From WHSP01 sp040905505 (GTDB lineage: Bacteria > Gemmatimonadota > Gemmatimonadetes > Longimicrobiales > Longimicrobiaceae), in NCBI GenBank assembly GCA_040905505.1, contig JBBDRL010000103.1:10925-74924 (forward strand): a stretch of 64,000 bases of DNA, written 5' to 3'. Both the position numbers and the translations under genes were made by a program. This document shows, in pieces, positions 10,182 through 17,951 of the stretch; the stretch's first letter is position 1; each line of letters starts with the position of its first letter. The notes beneath the pieces are model-generated. The model saw only the letters and a program-made list of their open reading frames with translations, was not told the DNA's origin and ran no database searches.

Positions 10182-10534
10182 TTTGGATCTTCCACCCGCG
10201 TGAAAACGTCTTCGTTCGATCGGTCGATCGGACTGCCCATTCGCCCTGATATGCTGCAAGACTTCTGCCTGTTCGCGGGCGTAATGCGGTCCTTTCGGGG
10301 CCGGTGTGGCGCGCTCCGCCACGGCGCGCGAACCTCGCTGATCGCAGCGCGTGGGCAGTGTGTACAGCCGGCGGCCTCACGTGTTCCCACCCGTCGCACG
10401 GATGGCTTCACCGGCGGGCACCGAGCCGCCCCTGATCTCGAATATCGGCCGGCACCGCCAACCCCTGAGCCCGAGTCCTTGCACGGGCGCAGCCCGCGGG
10501 CCACTCCGGCGGCGGACGACCTTTCAATCAGACT
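10182..10534. other. Intergenic region between lon and the sigma gene
   Basis: 353 bases that must hold the end of the lon transcript and the sigma gene promoter (both genes read leftward). A CGATCGGTCGATCG-like palindromic stretch occurs near 10220. I see no clear terminator with a U tract and no conserved reading frame. Confidence 0.4.
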
Positions 10535-13090
10535 CTAACATCCCTGATGGAGCTGGGATTCCGCCCTTGAATGGGGCAGCGAAGCCGGCGGAAAGCGCAG
10601 GTGTCCCTCCGCGATGGAAGCGCCTTCGAGCGCCACCGCGAGCGCTTCGTCGACCGTCTCGACCAGGTGAATGTCCAGCGCCCTGATCACCTCGTCGGGC
10701 AGATCCTCGAGATCGGCCTCGTTCTGCTTCGGCAGCACGACCGTCGAGATCCCGGCCCGATACGCGCCGAGCAGCTTCTCCTTCACGCCGCCGATCGGAA
10801 GCACGCGTCCCGTCAGAGTGACCTCACCGGTCATGGCCACGTCGGATCGGACCGGACTGTCGGACAGACCCGAGACCAGCGCGGCACTCATGGCGACGCC
10901 CGCCGAGGGCCCGTCCTTCGGAACGGCGCCCGCCGGCACGTGGATGTGAATCTCCGATCCCCACGCCTTGCGCGGGTCGATGCCGAAGCGGACGGCATTG
11001 GCGCGCGCATAGGTCAGGGCTGCTCGAGCCGACTCCTTCATCACGTCGCCGAGTTGGCCCGTGAGCACCAGGGAGCCGGTGCCGGTCGGGACCTTCTCGC
11101 CCTCCGTCGGAACCGGTGCAGCGACGGAGCCGCTGCGCTGCGCGCTCACCTCGATGAACATGATGTCGCCGCCCATCGGCGTGTAGTACATCCCCGTCGC
11201 CACGCCGACCATGTGCTCGAGGCCGGCCCTCTCCGGGTGGATCCGCGATCGCCCGAGAAGCTTCCGCACCTGCTTCTCCGTCACCCGCACCCGCTTGGCG
11301 CGCCCCGAAGCGATCTTCCTCGCTGCCTTGCGCGCCAGCTTACCAATTTCACGTTCGAGCTGCCGGACGCCCGCTTCCCGCGTGTACGACGAGATCACGA
11401 GGCTCAGGGCGTCCGCGGTGATGTGGAACTCCCTGCCTTCGAATCCAGCCGCTTCGCGCTGCCGCGGAATCAGATAACGCTCGGCGATCTCCTTCTTCTC
11501 CTGCTCCGTGTACCCACGAAACTCGACCGCCTCCATCCGGTCGTACAGTGGCGCGGGTATCGCCTCCATGTAGTTTGCGGTCGCGATGAACAGGACCTCC
11601 GAAAGATCGAACGGCACGCCGAGGTAATGGTCCGTGAACTCGTGGTTCTGCGCCGGGTCCAGCACCTCGAGCAGCGCACTCGAAGGGTCCCCCTGCAGAG
11701 ACATCCCCAGCTTGTCGACCTCGTCCAGCAGAATGACCGGATTGCGCGACTTCGCCTGCTTCAGGGCCTGCACGATCCGGCCGGGCATCGCACCCACGTA
11801 GGTGCGCCGATGGCCCCGGATGTCGGCCTCGTCACGAATTCCGCCCAGCGCCAGGCGTACGTACTTCCGACCCAGCGACCGCGCGATGCTCTTGGCGATC
11901 GACGTCTTACCCACTCCCGGCGGGCCGGCGAAGAGGAGGATCGGCCCCTTGGCGGTCGCCTGCGCCGCGAGCTTCCGCTCCTCCTCCTGCCCCGCGGCGG
12001 CATCCTCAGCGTCTTCTTCCTGCTCGTCGACGGCCGCAGCCCCGGCGTCTTCCGCCGCCTTTCGGGCCGCAAGCTGCCGTACCGCGAGAAATTCCAGCAC
12101 CCGGTCCTTCACGTCCTGCAAACCGTAATGATCCTCGTCCAGAATCTGCTCGGCGTCGCCCAACTCCAGCTTGTCTTCGGTCCATTCCCCCCACGGCAGG
12201 TCCGCGACCGTCTCCAGGTACGTGCGGATCACCTGGTACTCGGCGCTCTGCGGACTCGTCCGCTCGAGACGGCTCAACTCCCGTGCGACCTCCTCGCGGG
12301 CGGCCTCCGGCAGCGGCAGCGCTTCCAGGCGCTCCCGTAGCTCGTCCGCCTCCTGGCCTTCCGCATCCTCGCCCAGCTCACGGTGGATCGCTTTGAGCTG
12401 CTCGCGAAGCAGCATCTCACGCTGACGCTCGCCAAGCTCCTCCTGAACCTGCTGCTGAATGTCTTCCTGGGCCTCCAGCAGCGCCAGCTGCCGCTCCACG
12501 TGCACCAGCAACGTCCGGAGCCGCTCCTCGATCCCGATCATTTCCAGGATCTGCTGCTTCGTAGCAGTCTCCGCTTCGATGTAAAAGGCGACCAGATCCG
12601 CGAACGGCCCCGGCTCCGTCACCCCGTCGAGGAACTGCTGCAGCATCTCCGAAGGGATCCCACGGCGCCGGCCGAGCTCCGCCGAACGGTCACGAAACTC
12701 CCGGTACAGCGCCAGGAACGCCGGATCGTCGGGCAGCACGGGATCGATCTCCTCCAACCGCCGTACGCCCGCCGTGAGCCCCTCATCCTCATCCTGCTCG
12801 TAGCTCAGGGCGATCGCGCGACTCTCGCCCTGGATGAGGAGCTGCATCCCGCCTGCCCCGCGCTGCACCTGGGCTACCCGCACGATCGTCCCGATCGTGT
12901 ACAGATTATCCGTCTCTACCTCGTCCCGATTCTCACGTTGCGCGACGGCGAACAGGCGCCGATCCCCCTCCAGCGCCGCTTCGATCGCCAGCAGAGTCCC
13001 GGGCCGACCTGCGGAGATCGGAACCGCTACGCCAGGGAAGACGACCGTCTCCCGCAGCGGGAGCACGGGCATCGTGATTCGCTCACTCAT
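10535..13090 (-). CDS. lon: ATP-dependent protease Lon
   Basis: 851 residues. The N-terminal LON substrate domain (MPVLPLRETVVFPG) is followed by a coiled-coil region, the AAA module with Walker A GPPGVGKTS and Walker B ILLDEVDKL, and the protease domain with the catalytic Ser in KDGPSAG (near 729) and Lys in GGVKEKLLGA (near 770). Between the coiled coil and the ATPase is an unusual acidic Ala/Glu-rich insert (around AAAVDEQEEDAEDAAAGQEEE). I chose the ATG at 13090, which has GAGG at a proper distance; the ATG at 13099 directly abuts the same GAGG. It degrades misfolded and regulatory proteins in the cytoplasm. Confidence 0.95.
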   Translation of the reverse strand: MSERITMPVLPLRETVVFPGVAVPISAGRPGTLLAIEAALEGDRRLFAVAQRENRDEVETDNLYTIGTIVRVAQVQRGAGGMQLLIQGESRAIALSYEQDEDEGLTAGVRRLEEIDPVLPDDPAFLALYREFRDRSAELGRRRGIPSEMLQQFLDGVTEPGPFADLVAFYIEAETATKQQILEMIGIEERLRTLLVHVERQLALLEAQEDIQQQVQEELGERQREMLLREQLKAIHRELGEDAEGQEADELRERLEALPLPEAAREEVARELSRLERTSPQSAEYQVIRTYLETVADLPWGEWTEDKLELGDAEQILDEDHYGLQDVKDRVLEFLAVRQLAARKAAEDAGAAAVDEQEEDAEDAAAGQEEERKLAAQATAKGPILLFAGPPGVGKTSIAKSIARSLGRKYVRLALGGIRDEADIRGHRRTYVGAMPGRIVQALKQAKSRNPVILLDEVDKLGMSLQGDPSSALLEVLDPAQNHEFTDHYLGVPFDLSEVLFIATANYMEAIPAPLYDRMEAVEFRGYTEQEKKEIAERYLIPRQREAAGFEGREFHITADALSLVISSYTREAGVRQLEREIGKLARKAARKIASGRAKRVRVTEKQVRKLLGRSRIHPERAGLEHMVGVATGMYYTPMGGDIMFIEVSAQRSGSVAAPVPTEGEKVPTGTGSLVLTGQLGDVMKESARAALTYARANAVRFGIDPRKAWGSEIHIHVPAGAVPKDGPSAGVAMSAALVSGLSDSPVRSDVAMTGEVTLTGRVLPIGGVKEKLLGAYRAGISTVVLPKQNEADLEDLPDEVIRALDIHLVETVDEALAVALEGASIAEGHLRFPPASLPHSRAESQLHQGC

Positions 13091-13514
13091 ATCGTTCATC
13101 CTCGTTTGCTTGCGACTGGCAACTCACCGTCGACGCACCCCGCTCGCCGCCTGCGTTCGGCAGTCGGAGCCTGCGGACGTCCGGAAAGAAAGTTCAGATC
13201 GATGGCCGTCTGCGGGTGCACATCCTTTGCCACGTTCGGAGTACCCTGCGAAAGCGTCGTCGTGCCGGGCTATAATGCCCCGGAACAACCACTTAACAGA
13301 ATTCTAATCCGGTCTGCCGTTCCGGCTTGCCATAGCTGGCGAAGCTGTCGGCCAGGCATGAACGCGCCGTTGCGGCAGATCGCCGACCGTGGAGAGTCGG
13401 GGCCGGAGCCGAACGGGAAGGAAGAGCATAACGGGTGACAAAAGGCCCCGATAGCCGCTAGCTTGTATTGTCGCCGCCAGCCGGGCGGCCCCTCCCTCAT
13501 CCGAATCCGCAGTT
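13091..13514. promoter_or_regulatory. Divergent control region between lon and the MoxR-like gene
   Basis: 424 bases shared by two divergent genes. A perfect TATAAT (13271-13276) sits in the loop of a small hairpin (CCGGGC / GCCCCGG). No good -35 partner is visible on either strand and no CIRCE element is present. No coding frame here resembles a family. The promoters are inferred only from position. Confidence 0.35.
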
Positions 13515-14972
13515 ATGAGTTCCAGACCTTCGACGCTCGGCGCGCTGCGCACCTCGGGGTATCGCTCGCGGCCGGTCAAGGACGAGCTACGAGAGAACCT
13601 CATCGCCCGCATCCGCACGGGTGATCGGCTGTTTCCAGGTATCGTCGGGTACGACGACACGGTAGTGCCGGCTCTGACGAATGCCGTGTTGGGCCGTCAC
13701 AACTTCATCCTGCTGGGATTGCGGGGGCAGGCGAAGAGTCGGATCCTGAGGCAGTTGGCCGACCTGCTGGATCCGCAGGTCCCGGCGCTGGCTGGATCCG
13801 AGGTGAACGACGACCCATTCGCGCCGATATCGAAGTTCGGCCGCCAGCTCGTCGAGGAGCATGGCGACGACGCGCCGGTAACCTGGGTGGACCGGGACGC
13901 CCGGTACGTCGAGAAACTGGCCACGCCGGACGTGACGGTCGCCGATCTGATCGGCGACATGGATCCGATCCGGGCGGCACGTGGCGGTCACCTGCTGGCC
14001 GACGAGCTGACCATTCATTACGGCTTGCTCCCTCGCGCCAACCGCGGGATATTCGCGATCAACGAGCTTCCGGACCTCTCGGGCAAGGTTCAGGTCGCGC
14101 TCTTCAACGTGATGCAGGAGGGCGACGTGCAGATCAAGGGCTATCCGGTCCGGCTACCGCTCGACGTCATGCTGGTCTTCAGCGCGAATCCGGAGGACTA
14201 TACGGCGCGTGGCAAGATCGTCACGCCCTTGAAGGATCGGATCGGGGCGGAGATCCAGACCCACTACCCGCGGACCGCGGACGAGGGGATGGAAATCACC
14301 CGCCAGGAAGCATGGCTGGAGCGCGATGGGCGGCGCGTCGATCTCCCGACGTTCGTTCCCGAGCTGGTCGAGCGGACGGCGTTCCTGGCTCGCGAGGACA
14401 AGCGGATCGATCGGCGGAGCGGCGTGTCGCAGCGTATGCCGATCACCGTCCTGGAGACCGCCGTGTCAAACGCCGAGCGTCGCGCTCTGTTGAGCGACGA
14501 GGAGCGCATCGTTCCCAGAATCGCCGACATCTACGCGGCTCTTCCGGCGATCACGGGTAAGATGGAGCTGGAGTACGAGGGTGAGCTCCAGGGATCCGAT
14601 GCCATTGCCAGAGATCTCATCGCGTCGGCGGCGCGGGAGATCTTCGACCGCGTTTCCGATGTGGAACTCTTCGACGATGCGGTCGAATACTTCGAAACCG
14701 GCGGCGTTCTCCGAATCTCCGACAGCGCCGGGGTCGACGCCTGCTGGCAGGCCCTCGACTCCGTGCCTCACCTGATGGACGCCGTGCGGCAGACCGGCAT
14801 GTGCGAGGCCGGAGACCGCCCCGGCGAGGTCGCCGCGGCCGAGCTCCTTCTCGAGGGCCTCGCTGCCCATCGCCGCATTTCGCGGGCGGAAAGCGGGGCA
14901 TTCAGCCGCGTGCGCTCCGAGCGCCCGAAGAAAGGTGGCGGTGGCAATTACCCCTTCCCCGAACTCGGCTGA
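13515..14972 (+). CDS. MoxR/ChlI-like AAA+ ATPase
   Basis: 485 residues. A variant Walker A (GLRGQAKSRIL), Walker B region (GIFAINELPDLSGKVQVALFNVMQEG) and sensor segment (VMLVFSANPEDYTARGKIVTPLKDRIG) place it with magnesium-chelatase-subunit-I-like MoxR ATPases. These usually act as chaperones that mature metal enzymes or surface complexes, often with a VWA partner. No VWA gene is adjacent. The ATG at 13515 is the only sensible start. The C-terminus ends in a basic, glycine-rich tail (KKGGGG). Confidence 0.85.
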   Translation: MSSRPSTLGALRTSGYRSRPVKDELRENLIARIRTGDRLFPGIVGYDDTVVPALTNAVLGRHNFILLGLRGQAKSRILRQLADLLDPQVPALAGSEVNDDPFAPISKFGRQLVEEHGDDAPVTWVDRDARYVEKLATPDVTVADLIGDMDPIRAARGGHLLADELTIHYGLLPRANRGIFAINELPDLSGKVQVALFNVMQEGDVQIKGYPVRLPLDVMLVFSANPEDYTARGKIVTPLKDRIGAEIQTHYPRTADEGMEITRQEAWLERDGRRVDLPTFVPELVERTAFLAREDKRIDRRSGVSQRMPITVLETAVSNAERRALLSDEERIVPRIADIYAALPAITGKMELEYEGELQGSDAIARDLIASAAREIFDRVSDVELFDDAVEYFETGGVLRISDSAGVDACWQALDSVPHLMDAVRQTGMCEAGDRPGEVAAAELLLEGLAAHRRISRAESGAFSRVRSERPKKGGGGNYPFPELG

Positions 14973-15064
14973 GGAGGCGCCAGGCCAACGGTCGCTCCGG
15001 AACCGGTGTACCAGTACGGCGAACACACGTCACTTTTTCGGGTGGCGAAGCCGAAACGCTGGCT

Positions 15065-15547
15065 ATGCTGGGAATGATCCGTACATTATTCATCGTGCTC
15101 GTTCTGCTCGGCGGAGCGGGCATGGATCTACGAGGGCAGGATGGACGTGATCGGGGCGACCCCGGTCCGGTCAGTACCCTGCTCGAGTTCCGGACCGAAC
15201 TGGCGCTGACCGACTCGCAGGTGGTCGCGTTGGAACGGATCGACGACGAGATGGATACTACGAATGCGCCTCTCGTCGCTCAGATGATGGAGATTCGTTC
15301 ACGAATCCGTAGCCTCGGGCCGCGGCGTCGGATGGATCGTGAGGAGCGGCGCCTGTACGAGTCGTACGTCGCGGAGGCGCGGCCGCTGATCCGGCAGATC
15401 GAGCGAAACAACCGTTCGGCGATGCACGATGTCGGCAGGCTGCTGACGGCTACGCAGAAGGCCACCATGTCGCGACTTCTCAAGCAACGGGATCCAGATC
15501 GTGAGCAAAGCGGCCGCTCTTCGAGGCCACCTGATCGCGGGAACTGA
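15065..15547 (+). CDS. Spy/CpxP-like periplasmic protein
   Basis: 160 residues with a short signal peptide (MIRTLFIVLVLLGGAGMDLRGQ). The helical body is charged and contains the LTDSQVVALERID segment and a later LTATQKATMSRLL segment, reminiscent of the LTxxQ repeats of Spy/CpxP periplasmic chaperones and metal-stress sensors. The start could also be the ATG at 15074. It is followed closely by an ECF sigma factor gene, so it may belong to the same envelope-stress regulon. The family call rests on pattern only. Confidence 0.65.
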   Translation: MLGMIRTLFIVLVLLGGAGMDLRGQDGRDRGDPGPVSTLLEFRTELALTDSQVVALERIDDEMDTTNAPLVAQMMEIRSRIRSLGPRRRMDREERRLYESYVAEARPLIRQIERNNRSAMHDVGRLLTATQKATMSRLLKQRDPDREQSGRSSRPPDRGN

Positions 15548-15593
15548 CGCCGTCAAGGGCGTGGTCGGCCCCGGGTCGAGGGAGTCCGAGCCG

Positions 15594-16157
15594 GTGGATC
15601 AGCCACTGACGGATTCCTCCGATACGGAGCTTGCCACCCGTGTGCAGCAGGGCGATGCGGTCGCCTTCGACGTATTGGTCGGACGCCACATGCAGCGGGC
15701 ATTCAGCGTGGCGCTCCGGTTGTTAGGCCAGCGTCAAGACGCGGAGGATCTGGTTCAGGAGGCGTTTCTCGCCACACTTCAGAAGATCGACAGCTTCGAT
15801 ACCGACCGGGAGTTCTCACCCTGGTTCTATCGCATTCTGGTGAACCGGTGCCTGAACGCGAGAAAGGCGAGGTCCAGGCGGTCCTCGGTCGATCTTCCCG
15901 CCGAGACGGCTTCCAGCGTGGCGTCTCCGCTACTGGAGACGGAGCGCTCGGAGCTTCGGCGACATCTCACGCGGGCTTTGGACGTGCTGCCGGCCAGGCA
16001 GCGAACGATCGTAACGATGTTTGATCTGGAGGGCTTTTCCAGTCCGGAAATCGCCGAGACGCTCGGTATTTCGGACGGTACGGTTCGGTGGCATCTCCAT
16101 CAGGCACGGCGAGTGCTCAGAAAAGAGCTGGAGCCGTTTGTAAGGAGGAAGACATGA
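15594..16157 (+). CDS. ECF sigma factor (RpoE-like)
   Basis: 187 residues from a GTG at 15594 with GAGGGAG nine bases upstream. A longer frame starts at a GTG at 15501 but overlaps the Spy-like gene. Sigma-2 is FDVLVGRHMQRAFSVALRLL..QDAEDLVQEAFLATLQ; sigma-4 is LDVLPARQRTIVTMFDLEGFSSPEIAETLGISDGTVRWHLHQARRVLR in consecutive blocks. It overlaps the next gene by four bases (ATGA), the usual arrangement for an ECF factor with its regulator. Confidence 0.92.
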   Translation: MDQPLTDSSDTELATRVQQGDAVAFDVLVGRHMQRAFSVALRLLGQRQDAEDLVQEAFLATLQKIDSFDTDREFSPWFYRILVNRCLNARKARSRRSSVDLPAETASSVASPLLETERSELRRHLTRALDVLPARQRTIVTMFDLEGFSSPEIAETLGISDGTVRWHLHQARRVLRKELEPFVRRKT

Positions 16158-16570
16158 GCCGAGAAGAACGTCGAGATCAGGTTTCAGACCCCGTCCTCGA
16201 GGCCGCGCTTGCGGAGCTCCGAAGCGACGTCCCGGACGACGTGGATTGGGGGGCTCTGCGCCAGTCCATCAACGAGCGCGCGCAGTTGGCGCTCGCCCGC
16301 CGGCGCGTGCGGAGGAGCCACCCGACGTTCCGCGCGGTGGCGCGCCTCGCGGTCGCGGCAAGTATCGCCTTTGCCCTGTGGATGGGTCCGGGGCTGGTGA
16401 ATCAGGTGCTCGATCCCGCCAGTTCGACCGCCCTTACCGAGGTCGCGACACAGGATGAGATGCTCGCCGAGGCGCTCGCGAGCGATCTGACTGAGCAGGA
16501 GTTCCGCCTTCTGGTCACCGGCCGCGCGAACCCCGAGGAGCTGCTGGCCTTCGCGCTTGGTCAGCCCTGA
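16154..16570 (+). CDS. Membrane-anchored partner of the ECF factor (probable anti-sigma)
   Basis: 138 residues from an ATG at 16154 with AAGGAGGAAG. A cytoplasmic N-terminal ~60 residues (VPDDVDWGALRQSINERAQLAL) precede a single membrane segment (AVARLAVAASIAFALWMGPGL) and a short periplasmic tail. It overlaps the ECF stop codon. The topology and coupling fit an anti-sigma factor, but no zinc-binding HxxxCxxC motif is present and family similarity is weak. Confidence 0.7.
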   Translation: MSREERRDQVSDPVLEAALAELRSDVPDDVDWGALRQSINERAQLALARRRVRRSHPTFRAVARLAVAASIAFALWMGPGLVNQVLDPASSTALTEVATQDEMLAEALASDLTEQEFRLLVTGRANPEELLAFALGQP

Positions 16571-16779
16571 AGATTTGAGCCTTCGGGATCGAGCGGGCGG
16601 CCGCGCGGTGTACTCTGAACCCCCTATCCGCCCAGGCTGGCGCACCTCAGGATCGATTCCAGCGCCCTCGCCCCTCCGAAAACGCCTCGAGATCCCGCTC
16701 TCCGCCTCCTGGCTGGCGCGGCGGATGCATGCGCCATGGTGTCGCGTCCATCGCCGTTCACCTGCACGCGGAGGAAGAA

Positions 16780-17013
16780 GTGGCCAAGTGTGAAGTCTGC
16801 GGAAACGATTATCACCTCGCGTTCGAGGTGATTGCCGCCGGAAACCGGCACGTGTTCGACAGTTTCGAATGTGCCATCCACAAGCTCGCCCCGGTGTGTG
16901 ACCACTGCGGGGTGAAGATCGCGGGGCACGGAATCGAGGGGAAAGGCACCTTCTATTGCTGTGCGCACTGCGCCCGCGCGGCCGGCGAGCAAGGAGCGGT
17001 CGACCACGTCTGA
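16780..17013 (+). CDS. Small Cys/His-rich, probably zinc-binding protein
   Basis: 77 residues from a GTG at 16780 preceded by GGAGGAAGAA. Paired cysteines form CEVCGNDYHLAFEV, CDHCGVKI and CCAHCARA, with histidines between (HVFDSFECAIH). The pattern fits a small zinc-ribbon or treble-clef protein. I recognise the layout as a recurrent conserved hypothetical but know no function. Confidence 0.75.
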   Translation: MAKCEVCGNDYHLAFEVIAAGNRHVFDSFECAIHKLAPVCDHCGVKIAGHGIEGKGTFYCCAHCARAAGEQGAVDHV

Positions 17014-17241
17014 AGCAGGCGCCCTGGAGAGCTATCTCCACTGGCACATCCCGATCTCGGCCGCCATGGGCGTGGCGATCGTCGATGCGTCGAGGACGGC
17101 GTCCGCATCCGCGCGGCGGCCTGACGGAGCAATCGCCCAGGGCGGCCTGTAGCCGATGACTTGCGCCGAGCCGGTCTACCAGACTATATCGGCCCTGGAC
17201 CGCTCCCCCGGCCACGGCCGGCCATACTGCTGGAGGCTTCG

Positions 17242-17502
17242 ATGAAGTGGATCGTCATTCTGGGAATCATCCTGTTCGCTGGCGTCGTGGTATACAGCAC
17301 GATCGCTCGCGCCCAGGTGGAGTGCGAGGTCTGCCTCGAGTTCGACGGTAATCTCGTCTGCAGACGCGGCGCGGGAGGGACCGTGGAGGAAGCCCAGCGC
17401 GCCGCCCAGGAGAGTGTCTGCGGGGGTAACGCGAGTGGCATGTCGGAGACGATCGCCTGCCGGAACGCCCCGCCGGCAGAGGTGCAGTGCACGGGGGCCT
17501 GA
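17242..17502 (+). CDS. Small secreted or membrane-anchored Cys-rich protein, unknown
   Basis: 86 residues from the ATG at 17242 with GGAGG upstream. A hydrophobic N-terminus (WIVILGIILFAGVVVYSTIA) is followed by a body with five cysteines (CEVCLEF, VCRR, VCGG, ACRN, QCTGA). Cysteine spacing suggests a small disulphide-bonded extracytoplasmic domain. No function is known to me. Confidence 0.7.
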   Translation: MKWIVILGIILFAGVVVYSTIARAQVECEVCLEFDGNLVCRRGAGGTVEEAQRAAQESVCGGNASGMSETIACRNAPPAEVQCTGA

Positions 17503-17532
17503 TGCGACGGCGCCCCGCCCTCGCCTGAGGAG

Positions 17533-17697
17533 CTACCAGCTTCCCGGTACGTCCACGTAGTGCGGGATCCCCGGATTCAGCGGGTACACCGTCCGCAGGT
17601 AAATCTGCTTGCGAGCGCCGGCTTCGGCCTGCTCCTCGGAGTCGTTGGCCGGCTCCCGCCCACCCTCCCGCCTGTGTCCCTCGCTACTCGACTCCAT
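17533..17697 (-). CDS. Short hypothetical protein
   Basis: 54 codons from an ATG at 17697 with GGAAGG upstream. The N-terminal half is Glu/Arg/Gly-rich and disordered; the C-terminal half (KQIYLRTVYPLNPGIPHYVD) looks more protein-like. It is isolated on the minus strand. It could be spurious. Confidence 0.4.
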   Translation of the reverse strand: MESSSEGHRREGGREPANDSEEQAEAGARKQIYLRTVYPLNPGIPHYVDVPGSW

Positions 17698-17951
17698 TGT
17701 GGACCCTTCCGCCTGGACCAGGGCGCGGCGCCTGATCGAGAGTGACCGGATTCTGTTGTCAGGGGAAACTGTCGGAAGAGTACAGGTGCGTCTGCCGCGC
17801 GTCAAGAGGATCGTAGCGGGTGAGGCGAACGCGTGCGGGGCTGTCGCGTCGGGCGTTCGGCCGCCCGACCTCCCGGCGGGACTGACGCGGGCTGGCCTCC
17901 TCTGATAAATTCAACAGGGCTTTGCCAGAGCTGAACTCGCGGGGACCGAGG

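Noticed and set aside
13091..13514. CIRCE or HrcA site before lon
   Set aside because: No TTAGCACTC-N9-GAGTGCTAA-like inverted repeat found.
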